DNA of 64,000 nt from Arsukibacterium tuosuense (GCA_945872065.1 CAMBYH010000006.1:1-64000), one strand, 5' to 3'; shown: positions 28,211 to 39,247, counted from the stretch's first letter. The notes: generated by a model from the sequence alone, not told the origin. Numbers and translations: made by a program.

Positions 28211-31200
28211 ATGCGCCACCAGGGCAGAGTGTTAAGACGGAGTCTCGGCTGGCTGGCGGCTTCTGCGGCGGCCCTGGTCATCGTTCTGGCAATTGTTGTG
28301 GGTCTCGCCCGGCTGCTGCTACCCCTGGCCCCTGACTACCAGGACGAAATCCGGCGGTTTGCGTCCGAGGCCACCGGCTTCGATGTGCGCTTTGAGCGGC
28401 TGTCAGCGAGCTGGCCCCTGCAGGGGCCGGAAGTCCGCTTTTCCGCAGTGCGGATCTTCACCCTCAAGGACCAGCGGCCGGTGTTCGATGCCAGCGAGCT
28501 CAGCGTGGGCATCAACCTGTGGCGCCTTCTGGTCGAGCGCCAGCTGCGTCCCGGGCGGGTTGCTATCCGTGGCGCCAGCTTCAAGGCAGAGCGTCAACCC
28601 GCCGGTCAGTGGCTGATCAACGGGGTGCCCCTGGAGGAGTTGTTGCGACGGCGACCAGATGCGCTGCTGCCGCGCCTTGATCTGCAGCTCCAGGACATCG
28701 ACGTGTTACTGCTGGATGCTGCGCGACTGGAGCCTCGCGTTGCCCTGAACATCGATCAGCTGGCGTTGGGTCTGGCACCAGACCTGATCAGCTTCGACGG
28801 TGAGTTCGACGGGCAGGATGGGCTGGGATCAGGCATTGAAGTCAGTGGCGCCATCCCACCACCGCTACTGCTGGCGCGGGCGGGTGCAGCTGGGCAGGAT
28901 GTTTCGGCAGCGAGCGCCTGGGACGTTCGCGCCAGCGGCTCCGATCTCGATGTGGCCCGCCTGCTCCGGGTCCTCGCCGATGAACCGGTGCCCCTGCTGG
29001 CGGGACGTGGGGACGTGGACCTCCAGGCAAACTTTTCCGGACTGACACCCGGCGTCCTTGCGCTGGAGCTCGATATGGGGCCGATGGTCTGGCAGGGGGT
29101 CTCCGCCGACGACAATACCTACCAGCGCCTCGAGCTGCGGGCAGACTGGAAGTCGACTGCCGGCGGCTGGGATGCGACGCTCGGGCGGTTCGTCGTGAAG
29201 CGGGGCAGCAAGACGTCGCCGGTCAGCAGCGGTTCCGTTCGCTATACCAACCGGACAGAGGGCGGCAGCTCCCTGAGCGCCGTGGCCGACAACCTCAGAC
29301 TGCAGGACCTGTGGCCACTGCTCTGGTCCGCCGCCAGCACCGGCCTGCGCCGTGATCTGCTGCCCGAGCGACTGCAGGGCGAGGTGCGGGATTTCAACCT
29401 CACCGCGACCTTTCCAGAAGGCAAGGCTCCAACCTGGACAGCCGCAGCCACAGTCGAGGAATTGGGCCTGGTCATGCCGGCACCCCACTGGGCCGTTACC
29501 GGGGTCACGGGCACGCTCCAGGCCGACCAGACCGGCGGCCGGATCAACCTGAACTCGGGCGCGGGTTTGGTGCGCTTCCCCACGCTGTTTCGGGCCGATA
29601 TCCGCACCAACGCAGCGATGGGTGAGCTGGGCTGGAAGACCTCGGAGCGTGGCCTCGAAGTGCTCGGGGACGACCTGCTGATCACCACCCCGGATGGCGA
29701 GATTCAGTCTCGCCTGCGGGTCCTGTTCCCGCCTGCAGGACCCGTCTTTGTCGATCTGACCTCCCGTTTTGTGGCGTCATCGGCCCCCGCCGCACTGAAC
29801 TACGTGCCGCTGAAGAGAATGAGGCCCAACGTTGTTGCATGGCTGGACCGGGCCTTCGTGGCTGGCTCAGTGCCCCGGGGCGAGCTGTTGTGGCAAGGCC
29901 CACTGAACGGCTTTCCCTACGAAGGTGGGGACGGGCGCTTTCGCCTGGAATTCAGAATTGCCGACGCGGTGATTGACTACGCTCCAGACTGGCCCCGGCT
30001 GGAGAACGCCTCCGGAACCGTGATCATCGATCGTGTCAGCCTCACCTCGGTGGAGAACCGGGGGTCTATCGGCGGTATTCCCTTTGCCGATGCCGAGATT
30101 CGTTTGGCTAATCTCCTGCACGAGACAGAGCTGGATATCGCCGCAACAGATCAGGTTCAGCTGGGACAGATTCTGGGCTTCCTGCGCCAGACGCCGATTG
30201 CCGCATTACTGGGCCCGACCCTGGAGAGCATTACCGGCAGCGGTGCGGTAACCACGAACATCGATCTGCGCCTGCCCATCGCAAGCCCCGGTGACTATCG
30301 CCTCCTCGGCACCTTCGGCCTCGAGGGTGCAAGCCTCGGGCTCATGGGTGTGGAATTTGGTCTTACTGCCATTGAAGGTAGCGTGCGCCTGAACAAGGAT
30401 CGGCTGGCAGCCGAACAGCTGGCGGCGAAGTTCCTCGACGAGCCCGTAAGCATCGCCCTGCGGGCCGCCCGGCCCGACGAAGCAGAGCTGAGTCAGGTTG
30501 CTGAAGTGGCGGGCGAGACGTCCACGAGCAAGCTGGCCGCCGCGTTCTCGTTACCCTACGCGGAACGACTTGGGGGCACCGTGGCCTGGAATGCCGCCGT
30601 ACAAGTGCCCCTCCGGGGCGCCAAGCGTCCCCTGAGTATTCAGATTGCCTCGGACCTGGAGCAGTTGAGCAGCACACTCGCCGAGCCCATGACCAAGCAG
30701 GCCGGCACTTCCGACCCGCTGCGCATGGAGGTGAGCCTGCCGGAACGGGGCAGGCTGCAGGTGAGCGGCAGTATCCAGCGGGGCGTCAGCTGGGCCCTCC
30801 AGTTTCTGTCCGATCCCCGGGCTCCCCCGGGCGTCGGGAAGGCGGCCCGCCGTGCCAAGGGAGGCTGGCGTCTTGAGCGGGGGTCCCTGCGCAACGGTGC
30901 GGTCCCGGCCAGTCTCCCGGCTGATCCGGGTCTGGAGATTGGCGGCACATTTACCAGCCTGCGCTTCGAGGACTGGTTTCCAGGGCGGAGCACTCGTGGA
31001 AACACCGGCGACACAGCGCCCGATCTGCTGCGCCAGATTGTCGTCGACGCCAACTCTTTCGCCATCCTTGGTCGCGTGTTCCGCGACGTGGAGCTTGATG
31101 CCCGCCGCAGCTCCGGTGAGTGGCGTGTAGCCGTACTCGGCCCGTCTGCTGCCGGGACAATCACTGTTCCAGTCCGCCAGTCCGATGACGCGCCTCTCCT

Positions 31201-32173
31201 CCTCGACATGCAGCGCCTGTGGCTTCTCGAGGCGGATCCCGCGGTTGGCGATGGTGTGGTGGCAGACCCCCGCAACTTGCCCCCGGTGCGTGCCTCTATC
31301 GCGGACTTCGCCCTGAAGGAGATGCGCTTCGGCAAACTGACCGCAGAGCTGGCTCAGCGGGGCGATGGTGTGGTCGTAGAGCCACTGGTGATGGAGAGTC
31401 CGACGTTCAGCATCAAGGGCGATGCGACGTGGGTCGTCGAGGGCGATGACGTCACGCAGCAGCGCAGTGAACTGCGCCTGCAGCTGCAGTCCACCGGTAT
31501 CGGACCAACCCTGCAGGCACTGGGCTACAAGCCGGTCGTGGAGGGTGAGAAGGCTGGAGTGACGCTCGACCTGTTCTGGCCTGGCGGGCCAAGCGAGGAT
31601 TTTCTCAACGCTGCGGGTGGCCGGGTCGTGCTGAGTCTGGACAAGGGCCAGTTTCTGTCCGTGGAGCCAGGCGGCGGCCGGATTGTCGGGCTCCTGAGTA
31701 TCGCGGCGCTCCCGCGACGCCTGGGCCTGGATTTCTCCGATATCACGAGCAAAGGCCTGGCCTTTGACGAGGTGAAGGGCGAGTTTCGCCTGGACAAGGG
31801 CAGTGCCTACACCTGCAATTTTGGTCTCGAAGGGCCCGTGACGGACATCGGGGTCCTGGGGCGCGTTTCGCTCCGGGACCGGACCTATGACCAGGTGGCT
31901 GTGGTGCGGCCGCATGTCTCGGATGTGCTGGCTGTGGGCGGCTTCGTGGGCGGGCCCCTGGTGGGCGGCACTGTGCTGCTGATTTCGCAGATCTTCCGCA
32001 AGTCCCTGAGTACCTTTGGCGAAAGCTACTACCGGGTCTCGGGCGCCTGGGACCAGCCGGTCATCGACAAGGTCGACAAGAGTGAAGTTGATCTGACTCC
32101 TTTCCGCAACTGCGAACGGTATCTGGCTGAGGCTCTGAGAGAACTGCCCCCGGAGGCCGAGCTGACCCGCTGA
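28211..32173 (+). CDS. yhdP: YhdP family AsmA-like protein
   Basis: A 1320-residue protein with one N-terminal transmembrane helix (about 14-38) and a very long periplasmic beta-rich part of the DUF3971/AsmA type. In E. coli YhdP, TamB and YdbH form bridge-like proteins for phospholipid transport to the outer membrane. The C-terminal region (about 1085-1300, GGRVVLSLDKGQFLSVEPGG, LDFSDITSKGLAFDEVKGEF region) is the most conserved part. Length is close to that of the E. coli protein. It follows rng as in E. coli. Confidence 0.93.
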   Translation: MRHQGRVLRRSLGWLAASAAALVIVLAIVVGLARLLLPLAPDYQDEIRRFASEATGFDVRFERLSASWPLQGPEVRFSAVRIFTLKDQRPVFDASELSVGINLWRLLVERQLRPGRVAIRGASFKAERQPAGQWLINGVPLEELLRRRPDALLPRLDLQLQDIDVLLLDAARLEPRVALNIDQLALGLAPDLISFDGEFDGQDGLGSGIEVSGAIPPPLLLARAGAAGQDVSAASAWDVRASGSDLDVARLLRVLADEPVPLLAGRGDVDLQANFSGLTPGVLALELDMGPMVWQGVSADDNTYQRLELRADWKSTAGGWDATLGRFVVKRGSKTSPVSSGSVRYTNRTEGGSSLSAVADNLRLQDLWPLLWSAASTGLRRDLLPERLQGEVRDFNLTATFPEGKAPTWTAAATVEELGLVMPAPHWAVTGVTGTLQADQTGGRINLNSGAGLVRFPTLFRADIRTNAAMGELGWKTSERGLEVLGDDLLITTPDGEIQSRLRVLFPPAGPVFVDLTSRFVASSAPAALNYVPLKRMRPNVVAWLDRAFVAGSVPRGELLWQGPLNGFPYEGGDGRFRLEFRIADAVIDYAPDWPRLENASGTVIIDRVSLTSVENRGSIGGIPFADAEIRLANLLHETELDIAATDQVQLGQILGFLRQTPIAALLGPTLESITGSGAVTTNIDLRLPIASPGDYRLLGTFGLEGASLGLMGVEFGLTAIEGSVRLNKDRLAAEQLAAKFLDEPVSIALRAARPDEAELSQVAEVAGETSTSKLAAAFSLPYAERLGGTVAWNAAVQVPLRGAKRPLSIQIASDLEQLSSTLAEPMTKQAGTSDPLRMEVSLPERGRLQVSGSIQRGVSWALQFLSDPRAPPGVGKAARRAKGGWRLERGSLRNGAVPASLPADPGLEIGGTFTSLRFEDWFPGRSTRGNTGDTAPDLLRQIVVDANSFAILGRVFRDVELDARRSSGEWRVAVLGPSAAGTITVPVRQSDDAPLLLDMQRLWLLEADPAVGDGVVADPRNLPPVRASIADFALKEMRFGKLTAELAQRGDGVVVEPLVMESPTFSIKGDATWVVEGDDVTQQRSELRLQLQSTGIGPTLQALGYKPVVEGEKAGVTLDLFWPGGPSEDFLNAAGGRVVLSLDKGQFLSVEPGGGRIVGLLSIAALPRRLGLDFSDITSKGLAFDEVKGEFRLDKGSAYTCNFGLEGPVTDIGVLGRVSLRDRTYDQVAVVRPHVSDVLAVGGFVGGPLVGGTVLLISQIFRKSLSTFGESYYRVSGAWDQPVIDKVDKSEVDLTPFRNCERYLAEALRELPPEAELTR

Positions 32174-32261
32174 GCAGTCGGGACCAGTCGCTTGTCAGGC
32201 AGCCTGTCCGCCCCCAGATTACACTTGTGCCAAGCACCAGGACCGATCCCGAAGAGCAACC

Positions 32262-33077
32262 ATGAAGACCCTCCGCATCTCCGCCATCCAGATGAACTCC
32301 GGCGAGGACGTCGCCGCAAACCTCACCCGCGCCCGGCGTGCCCTCCGGTCTGCCGCTGCCGATGGGGCGACGCTTGCTGTGCTGCCCGAGAACTTCGCCC
32401 GGATGGGCAAGAAGGAGTCTGATCGTCTGGCGATTATCGAGGACGACGGCGCGGGCCCCTTGCAGGACTTTCTGGCCGCCGAGGCAGCCCGGTCCGACAT
32501 GTGGATAGTGGGTGGCACGATTCCGCTGAAGAGCGACGACCCCAAGCGCCCGTATGCAGCGGCGCTGGTCTACGACGGCAGCGGCAAGCGGGCCGGGCGC
32601 TACGACAAGGTGCACCTGTTCGACGCCCGCGTACCCGAGAGCGAAGAGGCCTACCGGGAGTCCCGGAGCACGATGTCCGGCGCAAAGCCGCTCTGCATAG
32701 AAACACCCTGGGGCGGGCTCGGTGTGGCCGTCTGTTACGACCTGCGTTTTCCTGAACTGTTCCGGCAGATGTCCAGCGAGGGCATGGATGTGCTGGCACT
32801 GCCCGCTGCCTTCACCTATCGGACCGGAGAGGCACACTGGGAGCCGCTGCTGCGCGCCCGGGCCATTGAGAATCTCACCTACGTTGCTGCCGCGGCCCAG
32901 ACCGGCACCCATCCGGGGGGACGACAGACCTATGGGCACACGATGCTTGTCGATCCCTGGGGGGCCATTCTGGCCGATGCGGGCGGACGTACCCGCGTGA
33001 TCACGGCCACCATCGACACTCAACGCCTGAAGCGGCTGCGCCAGCAGTTTCCGGTGCTCGACCACCGGCGCTTCTAG
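32262..33077 (+). CDS. Nitrilase-superfamily amidase (Nit-like)
   Basis: A 271-residue carbon-nitrogen hydrolase with the full catalytic triad: Glu43 (LPENFARMG), Lys116 (RYDKVHLFD) and Cys158 ([11 protein letters not shown]). The N-terminal pattern and RYDKVHLFD are like the Nit1/Nit2 and deaminated-glutathione amidase group, which repairs side products of transamination. Substrate assignment is an inference. It sits between yhdP and tldD, two genes that are adjacent in E. coli, and is probably part of the same transcript. Confidence 0.9.
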   Translation: MKTLRISAIQMNSGEDVAANLTRARRALRSAAADGATLAVLPENFARMGKKESDRLAIIEDDGAGPLQDFLAAEAARSDMWIVGGTIPLKSDDPKRPYAAALVYDGSGKRAGRYDKVHLFDARVPESEEAYRESRSTMSGAKPLCIETPWGGLGVAVCYDLRFPELFRQMSSEGMDVLALPAAFTYRTGEAHWEPLLRARAIENLTYVAAAAQTGTHPGGRQTYGHTMLVDPWGAILADAGGRTRVITATIDTQRLKRLRQQFPVLDHRRF

Positions 33078-33102
33078 GCGCAGGACTGAACAACCAGGAT
33101 CC

Positions 33103-34569
33103 ATGATGAACGCAGTAGTCACTCCCGAGTCGTCCCTGGCGCGCGTGCGCAGTCAGGTACTGGATGCCGCCGGTATTGCTGATCACGACCTGGAGCGGGC
33201 GCTTGCCGCTCTGATGCGCGGCACGGTGGACAATGCGGACCTGTATTTCCAGGTCTCCCGCCAGGAGTCCTGGACGCTGGAAGACGGCATCGTCAAGGAA
33301 GGGGCGCACAGCATCGAGCAGGGTGTCGGTGTCCGGGCGATGTCCGGTGAGAAAACCGGCTTCGCCTATTCTGATGAGCTCGTTGTCCCGGCGTTGCTCC
33401 AGGCGTCTGCTGCTGCCAGTGCGATCGTCCGCCAGGGCCAGCAGGGCCGGGTCCAGGCCTGGCAGCCGCGCTCTGGTCACCGGCTCTACGCGCCCATCGA
33501 CCCGCTGCCCACCCTGACCGATGACGACAAGGTCGCGCTGCTCCAGCGCATTGACAGCGAGGTGCGCGCACTGGATCCGCGGGTCAAGCAGGTGGTGGCC
33601 AGTCTCGCCGCGGCCCACGAGGTGATCCTGGTGTGTGCCAGCGACGGCGCCATGGCGGCGGACGTGCGGCCGCTGGTGCGTTTCAATATCTCGGTCATCG
33701 TCGAGCAGGGTGACAAACGCGAGCAGGGCTACGCCGGTGGGGGCGGGCGTTTCGGCTATGAGTACTTCACGCCGGAGAAGGTCCTGGAGTACGGGCGCGA
33801 AGCGGTCCGTCAGGCGGTGGTCAATCTGGACGCGGTGCCTGCGCCCTCCGGCGAGATGGTGGTGGTCCTGGGCCCCGGCTGGCCCGGCGTCCTGCTCCAC
33901 GAGGCTATCGGCCACGGCCTGGAAGGGGACTTCAATCGCAAGGGCACGTCGGCCTTCACGGGCCGTATTGGCGAACGGGTGGCCTCTGATCTGTGCACGG
34001 TCGTCGATGATGGCACGCTGCCCAACCGCCGGGGCTCGCTGAACGTGGATGACGAAGGCACCCCGACCCGGAACACGGTGCTGATCGAGAACGGCATCCT
34101 GCGTGGCTACCTGCAGGACAAGATGAACGCCCGGCTCATGGGCACTGACTCGACGGGCAATGGGCGCCGTCAGTCCTTTGCGCACACGCCAATGCCGCGC
34201 ATGACCAACACCTACATGCTGGCCGGACCCCATCACCCGGACGAGATCATCGCGTCGGTGAAGAAGGGCGTCTATGCGCGCAACTTCGGCGGCGGTCAGG
34301 TGGATATCACCTCTGGCAAGTTTGTCTTCTCTGCCACGGAGGCTTACCGCATAGAGAACGGGAAGCTGGGGGCCCCGATCCGGGATGCCACGCTGGTGGG
34401 TGATGGCCCGACCGTGCTCAATCGCGTGAGCATGGTGGGTAACGACCTGGCCCTGGATACGGGCATTGGTGTCTGTGGCAAGGAAGGGCAGTCAGTCCCC
34501 GTGGGGGTCGGGCAGCCGACCCTGCGTATCGATGGCCTGACCATCGGTGGCACGGGTGGCGACGAATGA
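33103..34569 (+). CDS. tldD: Metalloprotease TldD
   Basis: A 488-residue subunit of the TldD/TldE (PmbA) heterodimeric metalloprotease. The zinc motif [11 protein letters not shown] starts at His266, with His271 as second ligand. Peptides reach the active site in an extended form between the two subunits. In E. coli the complex degrades unfolded peptides, processes microcin B17 and affects the CcdA antitoxin. It overlaps pmbA by four bases (ATGA), so the two partners are made together. Confidence 0.96.
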   Translation: MMNAVVTPESSLARVRSQVLDAAGIADHDLERALAALMRGTVDNADLYFQVSRQESWTLEDGIVKEGAHSIEQGVGVRAMSGEKTGFAYSDELVVPALLQASAAASAIVRQGQQGRVQAWQPRSGHRLYAPIDPLPTLTDDDKVALLQRIDSEVRALDPRVKQVVASLAAAHEVILVCASDGAMAADVRPLVRFNISVIVEQGDKREQGYAGGGGRFGYEYFTPEKVLEYGREAVRQAVVNLDAVPAPSGEMVVVLGPGWPGVLLHEAIGHGLEGDFNRKGTSAFTGRIGERVASDLCTVVDDGTLPNRRGSLNVDDEGTPTRNTVLIENGILRGYLQDKMNARLMGTDSTGNGRRQSFAHTPMPRMTNTYMLAGPHHPDEIIASVKKGVYARNFGGGQVDITSGKFVFSATEAYRIENGKLGAPIRDATLVGDGPTVLNRVSMVGNDLALDTGIGVCGKEGQSVPVGVGQPTLRIDGLTIGGTGGDE

Positions 34570-35915
34570 GCACACGCACGGCACTCAGCCTGCAGAATGG
34601 CGTCGTCACCCTCCAGGAGAAGGTGAATGACGTCCTGCGCCTGGCCAGGCAGCTGGGAGCCTCCCAGGCAGAGGCCAATGCCAGCTTCGGCACTGGCTTT
34701 TCGGTAAACGTGAGGCTGCGGGAGGTGGAAACCCTCCGCCACCAGCGGGATCAGGGTTTAAGCGTCACGGTCTGGCTCGGCCACCGCAAGGGCAGCGCCA
34801 GTACGTCCGATCTGCGGCCCGAGGCCATCGAGGAGTCCGTACGCAAGGCCTGCGCCCTGGCCCGTTACGGCGCCGAGGACCCCGCCTCCGGTCTGGCGGA
34901 TGCGGACCGGCTCGCCAGGAACATCCCGGAACTCAGCCTGTATCACCCCTGGGCCATCGACCCCGCAGCCGCTATCGAACTGGCGACCACCTGCGAGGCC
35001 GCAGCTCTGGACGTGGATCCCCGCGTGACGAACTCGGAGGGTGCGTCGGTCAGCACGAGTGAGAGCCTCCGGGTCTACGGCAACAGTCACGGCTTTCTCG
35101 GCAGCTATCCGGAGTCTGACCACAGCATTTCCTGCTCCGTGGTAGCTGCGCAGGACGGCGCCATGGAAACTGACTACGAATACGCTGTGGCCCGCGATGC
35201 AGCCGACCTGCCATCGCCCGCCGAGATCGGCGCCGAGGCAGGGCGGCGCACGGTCGCCCGGCTAGGCGGCACCAAGCTGGAGACCTGCAACGCGCCCGTG
35301 CTCTTTCCCGCACGGGTCGCCCGTGGTCTGATCGGGCACCTGCTCGGTGCCATCAGCGGCGGGGCACTCTATCGAAAGTCCTCGTTCCTCGTGGACGCCC
35401 TCGGCAAGCCCGTGTTCGCGAGCCGCGTCACCATCGATGAGAAGCCCCACCTGCTGAAGGCACTGGCCAGCGCCCCCTTCGATGACGAAGGTGTGGCGAC
35501 GACGGAGCGGCGACTGGTCGATGCTGGCGTGCTTGGTGGGTACCTGCTCGGCAGCTACTACGCGCGCAAGCTGGGCATGCAGTCCACAGGAAACTCCGGC
35601 GGCGCCCACAATCTGGTCGTCCACAGCACCGGCGAGACCTTTGCTGACCTGCTGAAAACCATGGATCGCGGCCTCGTGATTGCCGACCTCATGGGTAGCG
35701 GCGTCAACCCGGTGACCGGCGATTACTCCCGGGGTGCCAGCGGCTTCTGGGTCGAGAATGGCAAAATCCAATATCCTGTAACCGAGATCACGATTGCGGG
35801 GAACCTGAAGGACATGTTCGAGGGGATTCTCGGCATTGGCAGTGATGTGGACCGGCGGGGCGCCGTCCTCACCGGATCGATACTGCTGGAGCAGATGTCG
35901 ATCGGGGGGAGTTGA
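34566..35915 (+). CDS. pmbA: Metalloprotease subunit PmbA/TldE
   Basis: A 449-residue partner of TldD without the HExxxH motif, as expected. Typical features are [14 protein letters not shown] near the N-terminus and the C-terminal [18 protein letters not shown] and [10 protein letters not shown]. The ATG overlaps the tldD stop. In E. coli pmbA is separate from tldD, but adjacency as here is common in other proteobacteria. Confidence 0.95.
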   Translation: MSTRTALSLQNGVVTLQEKVNDVLRLARQLGASQAEANASFGTGFSVNVRLREVETLRHQRDQGLSVTVWLGHRKGSASTSDLRPEAIEESVRKACALARYGAEDPASGLADADRLARNIPELSLYHPWAIDPAAAIELATTCEAAALDVDPRVTNSEGASVSTSESLRVYGNSHGFLGSYPESDHSISCSVVAAQDGAMETDYEYAVARDAADLPSPAEIGAEAGRRTVARLGGTKLETCNAPVLFPARVARGLIGHLLGAISGGALYRKSSFLVDALGKPVFASRVTIDEKPHLLKALASAPFDDEGVATTERRLVDAGVLGGYLLGSYYARKLGMQSTGNSGGAHNLVVHSTGETFADLLKTMDRGLVIADLMGSGVNPVTGDYSRGASGFWVENGKIQYPVTEITIAGNLKDMFEGILGIGSDVDRRGAVLTGSILLEQMSIGGS

Positions 35916-35939
35916 GTCTGGCGGGGTTTCGGCGAGGAG

Positions 35940-36224
35940 TCAGCCCCGATACCGCCGCACCCGAATAGTTCCCGCCCGGCTTCGCGCTCTGGCGAGGTCG
36001 TGAGCCGCCTGCATCCGCACCCAGGCATCAGCGGTGCTCCCGAACGCTTTTTCCAGGCGTATAGCCATCTCAGCTAACAGTGCTGCCCGGCCGTTGATGA
36101 GGCTCGAAAGGGTCGGCCGCGAGACACCAAGAACCCGGGCGGCCTCGCTGACGGACAGCCCCAAGGGCCCCAGGCACGCGCTCTGGATCAGTCGGCCAGG
36201 ATGGGCAGGGACCTTCATCGGCAT
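35940..36224 (-). CDS. higA: HigA-type XRE antitoxin
   Basis: A 94-residue protein with a helix-turn-helix of the XRE/HigA type: the family core LSVSEAARVLGVSRPTLSSL followed by INGRAALLAEMAIRLEKAFG. It should bind its own promoter and neutralise the toxin encoded directly upstream (11-base gap). The toxin-first order is typical of higBA. The gene pair is on the minus strand, opposite to tldD-pmbA. Confidence 0.9.
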   Translation of the reverse strand: MPMKVPAHPGRLIQSACLGPLGLSVSEAARVLGVSRPTLSSLINGRAALLAEMAIRLEKAFGSTADAWVRMQAAHDLARARSRAGTIRVRRYRG

Positions 36225-36235
36225 GGCTGGCGTCC

Positions 36236-36514
36236 TTAGTGGTAGTCAACGAGGTTAACCTCGAACATGTCGCCCAGTTCGAATACGAACGTGACGCGCC
36301 AGTTGCCCGAGACGGTGATGCTCCATGCCAGGGCGAGGGCACCCTGCAGCTGGTGAAGCCCGAACCCCGGAAGGGCCAGATCCCTGGGACTGGTTGCCAC
36401 GTCGAGCAGCGTGAGGATCTTCTGCAGCCGCTCGGCCCGCGCCGGGGGAATCCCTCGAGAAGATCCTGTCTCGTAGAGGATGCGGAGCCCCTTGTGACGG
36501 AAGCTCCGGATCAT
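36236..36514 (-). CDS. higB: HigB/RelE-type toxin
   Basis: A 92-residue RelE-superfamily protein starting MIRSFRHKGLRILYETG, a signature of HigB mRNA interferases. The C-terminal core has NWRVTFVFELGDMFEVNLVDYH-like sequence with the conserved WR and DYH ends, so the fold is complete. It should cleave mRNA on the ribosome. It forms a two-gene operon with the HigA-like antitoxin. Confidence 0.9.
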   Translation of the reverse strand: MIRSFRHKGLRILYETGSSRGIPPARAERLQKILTLLDVATSPRDLALPGFGLHQLQGALALAWSITVSGNWRVTFVFELGDMFEVNLVDYH

Positions 36515-36646
36515 TCAGGACGAGTGTAGCCCGTGGAGCTACAACGCAACAATGGGGTGGGGCGGATCATCCCACCGGATTTTCGACGTCAGGGCCTTCC
36601 ATGTCTCGTCACGAAAGGGACGAAAACGCCTGGATTCGCATCCGTG

Positions 36647-37546
36647 CTAGCCGGTCAGCAGCTCCAGCGCCTGCCGATACTTTTCTCCGGTACGACGAAT
36701 CACGTCCGGCGGGAGCTTTGGTCCCGGTGCCTTCTTGTTCCAGTCCAGCGTTTCCAGGTAGTCCCGGACGAACTGCTTGTCGTAGCTCGGGGGGCTGATG
36801 CCGGAGCGGTACTCCGTCGCGGGCCAGAAGCGGGATGAGTCGGGCGTCATCACCTCGTCGATCAGGTACAGCTCGCCGGCCTCGTCCAGGCCAAACTCAA
36901 ACTTGGTGTCGGCAATGATGATGCCGCGGCTTCGGGCGTAGGCCGCACCTTCGGCATAGACGCGGATAGCCAGCGTCCTGACCTGCCGGGCGCGATCGGT
37001 ACCGAGGAGCTTCTCGCACTCGCCAAAACTGATGTTCTCGTCGTGGTCGCCGAGAGCGGCCTTGGTGGCGGGCGTGAACAGGGGCTCCGGCAGGGGGGCT
37101 GCCAGCGGGAGGCCTGCCGGGAGTGGTATGCCACACACCGCTCCGGTCGCCTGGTAATCCTTGTAGCCCGAACCAATGAGGTAACCCCGCACCACCGCCT
37201 CGATGGCCAGGGGCTTAAGGCGGCGCACCACCGTGGCCCTGCTGGCCACAGTGGCCCGCTCCTCAGGATCCGTGATGATCGACGCCAGCGGCAGATCGGC
37301 GAGGTGATTGCGGACGATGTGACTGGTCCGGCCGAACCAGAAGTTGGACAGCTGGGTAAGGACTTCACCCTTGCCCGGAATCGGATCGGGCAGGACCACG
37401 TCGAAGGCCGACAGCCGGTCCGTGGTGACGATCAGCAGGTGTGCGTCATCCACAGCATAGATGTCGCGGACCTTGCCTTGACTGAGCCGGGTGAGGGCTG
37501 TCAATCTGGATTCGTAGAGTGCGTCAGGGCCGATGCTCCGGGTCAT
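36647..37546 (-). CDS. purC: Phosphoribosylaminoimidazole-succinocarboxamide synthase
   Basis: A 299-residue SAICAR synthetase. It is of the longer Ade1-like class, larger than the ~237-residue E. coli PurC. Motifs include LSQGKVRDIYAVDD at the N-terminus, TTDRLSAFDVVLPDPIPGKG, and IADTKFEFG and DEVMTPDSSRFWP in the second half. It catalyses the Asp-adding step of purine synthesis. It is divergent from the djlA-like gene. Confidence 0.95.
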   Translation of the reverse strand: MTRSIGPDALYESRLTALTRLSQGKVRDIYAVDDAHLLIVTTDRLSAFDVVLPDPIPGKGEVLTQLSNFWFGRTSHIVRNHLADLPLASIITDPEERATVASRATVVRRLKPLAIEAVVRGYLIGSGYKDYQATGAVCGIPLPAGLPLAAPLPEPLFTPATKAALGDHDENISFGECEKLLGTDRARQVRTLAIRVYAEGAAYARSRGIIIADTKFEFGLDEAGELYLIDEVMTPDSSRFWPATEYRSGISPPSYDKQFVRDYLETLDWNKKAPGPKLPPDVIRRTGEKYRQALELLTG

Positions 37547-37615
37547 GCCCGGATTCTAGCAGCGCCGTCCGCGCTTGCCCTCTCCCAAATCAACGTAGCT
37601 ACCCAGAGATCACGG

Positions 37616-38437
37616 ATGGCATGGATTGGCAAAGTCGGCGGCGGCATCCTGGGTCTTCTCGTCGGCGGGCCCGTGGGCGCCCTCATCGGCAGTGCCCTGG
37701 GCCACCAGTTTGATCGCGGGGCTGGCAGTACGGGCTACCTGGGCCATGATGGCCCGGGTGCTGCGGGTGACAGCGATACCTACTCCGACGAGGACCGTCA
37801 GCGGCTGTTCTTCCAGACAGCGTTTTACGGGCTCGGCGCGCTGGCCAAGGCAGATGGGCGGGTCTCCGAGGCTGAGATCGAGGCGGCACGCACCCTCATG
37901 ACGGAAATGCGCCTGCGGCCCGAAGCCATCCGGCGCGCCATCGAATGCTTCAACGAAGGCAAGCAGGCGGACTTTCCCCTGCGCGACCGTGTGCGGCTGC
38001 TGCGCCGGGCCTGCCGGGGTCAACCCGAGTTGCTGCGCACCTTTGTTGAGATCCAGATGGATTTCCTGCTGGGTAAGCCAGCGATCAGTGGGGCAGAGCG
38101 GGCCCTGCTGCTGACCATGACCGACACGCTCGGCGTAGGGCGCATGGACCTCGCTCGCCTGGAGTCGATACTACGGGCCCGAAGGTCCTTCCGGCACCAG
38201 CGGCCGGTAGCGTCACCCGGACAGACGCTGGGCGGCGCCTACCGCGCCCTCGGTATCGAGGCGACAGCGACGGACGCGGAGGTGAAGACCGCCTATCGGC
38301 GCCTCATGAATCAGCATCATCCGGACAAGCAGGCGGCGCGCGGACTGCCAGAATCCATGCTTGAAGCGGCTGAGGAGCGCACCCACGAGATCCGTGCCGC
38401 CTACGAACTGATCCGCGAGCAGCGCGGGATGAAGTAG
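37616..38437 (+). CDS. djlA: DjlA-type co-chaperone (TerB and J domains)
   Basis: A 273-residue protein. A glycine-rich N-terminal membrane segment ([20 protein letters not shown], about 7-26) is followed by a TerB-like domain (about 60-175) and a C-terminal J domain with His235-Pro-Asp. This layout is that of DjlA, a membrane-anchored DnaK partner. The start ATG at 37616 gives MAWIGK, the family N-terminus. A longer open frame upstream overlaps purC on the other strand and is ignored. It is followed by rpe after 59 bases. Confidence 0.93.
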   Translation: MAWIGKVGGGILGLLVGGPVGALIGSALGHQFDRGAGSTGYLGHDGPGAAGDSDTYSDEDRQRLFFQTAFYGLGALAKADGRVSEAEIEAARTLMTEMRLRPEAIRRAIECFNEGKQADFPLRDRVRLLRRACRGQPELLRTFVEIQMDFLLGKPAISGAERALLLTMTDTLGVGRMDLARLESILRARRSFRHQRPVASPGQTLGGAYRALGIEATATDAEVKTAYRRLMNQHHPDKQAARGLPESMLEAAEERTHEIRAAYELIREQRGMK

Positions 38438-38496
38438 GCCGTGCAGATCTCATCACCGCGGCTGCGGGGCTGGGAGGCCCGTGCTATATTTTTCGG

Positions 38497-39171
38497 ATGA
38501 AAACCCCACTGATAGCTCCCTCGATACTGTCTGCCGACTTTGCCCGACTGGGCGAGGAGGTCGAGGCCGTGCTCGCGGCCGGTGCCGATGTCATCCACTT
38601 CGACGTCATGGATAATCACTACGTACCGGCACTCACCATCGGGCCGCTGGTGTGTGAGGCGTTGCGCAAGCGGGGTATCAAGGCTCCCATCGATGTGCAC
38701 CTCATGGTGAAACCCGTCGATGAACTCGCACGCGCCTTTGCAGGAGCTGGCGCCAGCTGGATCAGCTTCCACCCGGAAGCGAGCCAGCACGTGGACCGCA
38801 CGATCCGGCTCATCCGCGAACTGGGTTGCAGTCCGGGTCTGGTGCTAAACCCGGCCACGCCGCTGGATTGCCTGGATTTCACCCTGCCGGACCTGGATCT
38901 GGTGCTGGTGATGTCCGTGAACCCCGGCTTTGGCGGCCAGGCATTTATTCCGGGCAGCCTGCCTAAGCTCAAGGCTATCCGTGAGCGCATTAGCAGGCTG
39001 GGCAGAGCGGTGCGACTGGAAGTCGATGGCGGAATCAAGCCCGACAATATCCGCAAGGCCGCGGAGGCGGGGGCTGATGTGTTTGTGGCGGGCTCGGCGA
39101 TTTTCGGCAGCAAGGACTACGCGGCGACGATCCGTCAGATGCGGACCGAATTGCAGGGATTGTCCCGGTAG
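38497..39171 (+). CDS. rpe: Ribulose-phosphate 3-epimerase
   Basis: A 224-residue TIM-barrel enzyme interconverting ribulose 5-phosphate and xylulose 5-phosphate. Motifs are [47 protein letters not shown] and LEVDGGI with the metal and catalytic residues. The stop TAG (39169-39171) is the TAG of a truncated GTAG repeat unit directly followed by a complete palindromic pair. Confidence 0.96.
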   Translation: MKTPLIAPSILSADFARLGEEVEAVLAAGADVIHFDVMDNHYVPALTIGPLVCEALRKRGIKAPIDVHLMVKPVDELARAFAGAGASWISFHPEASQHVDRTIRLIRELGCSPGLVLNPATPLDCLDFTLPDLDLVLVMSVNPGFGGQAFIPGSLPKLKAIRERISRLGRAVRLEVDGGIKPDNIRKAAEAGADVFVAGSAIFGSKDYAATIRQMRTELQGLSR

Positions 39172-39235
39172 GAGCGCCCGGTAGGAGCGCCTTTAGGCGC
39201 GATTCGCTGTTGATCGCGCCTAAAGGCGCTCCTAC
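39168..39235. repeat. GTAG palindromic repeat: truncated unit plus full inverted pair
   Basis: A 13-base GTAGGAGCGCC-type fragment (39168-39180) carries the rpe stop codon. Directly next to it a complete pair (39181-39235) reads GTAGGAGCGCCTTTAGGCGC, a loop, then its reverse complement. It can form a long hairpin between convergent rpe and the crp-like gene. Here the second gene stops outside the repeat (39248). Confidence 0.92.
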
Positions 39236-39247
39236 CGGGAGGTTGAC

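Noticed and set aside
26711-28219. 502-residue open frame antisense to rng
   Set aside because: Shadow of a clear RNase G gene; no motifs of its own.
36533-36838. 101-residue plus-strand frame between higB and purC
   Set aside because: Mostly antisense to the end of purC; no ribosome-binding site or motif.
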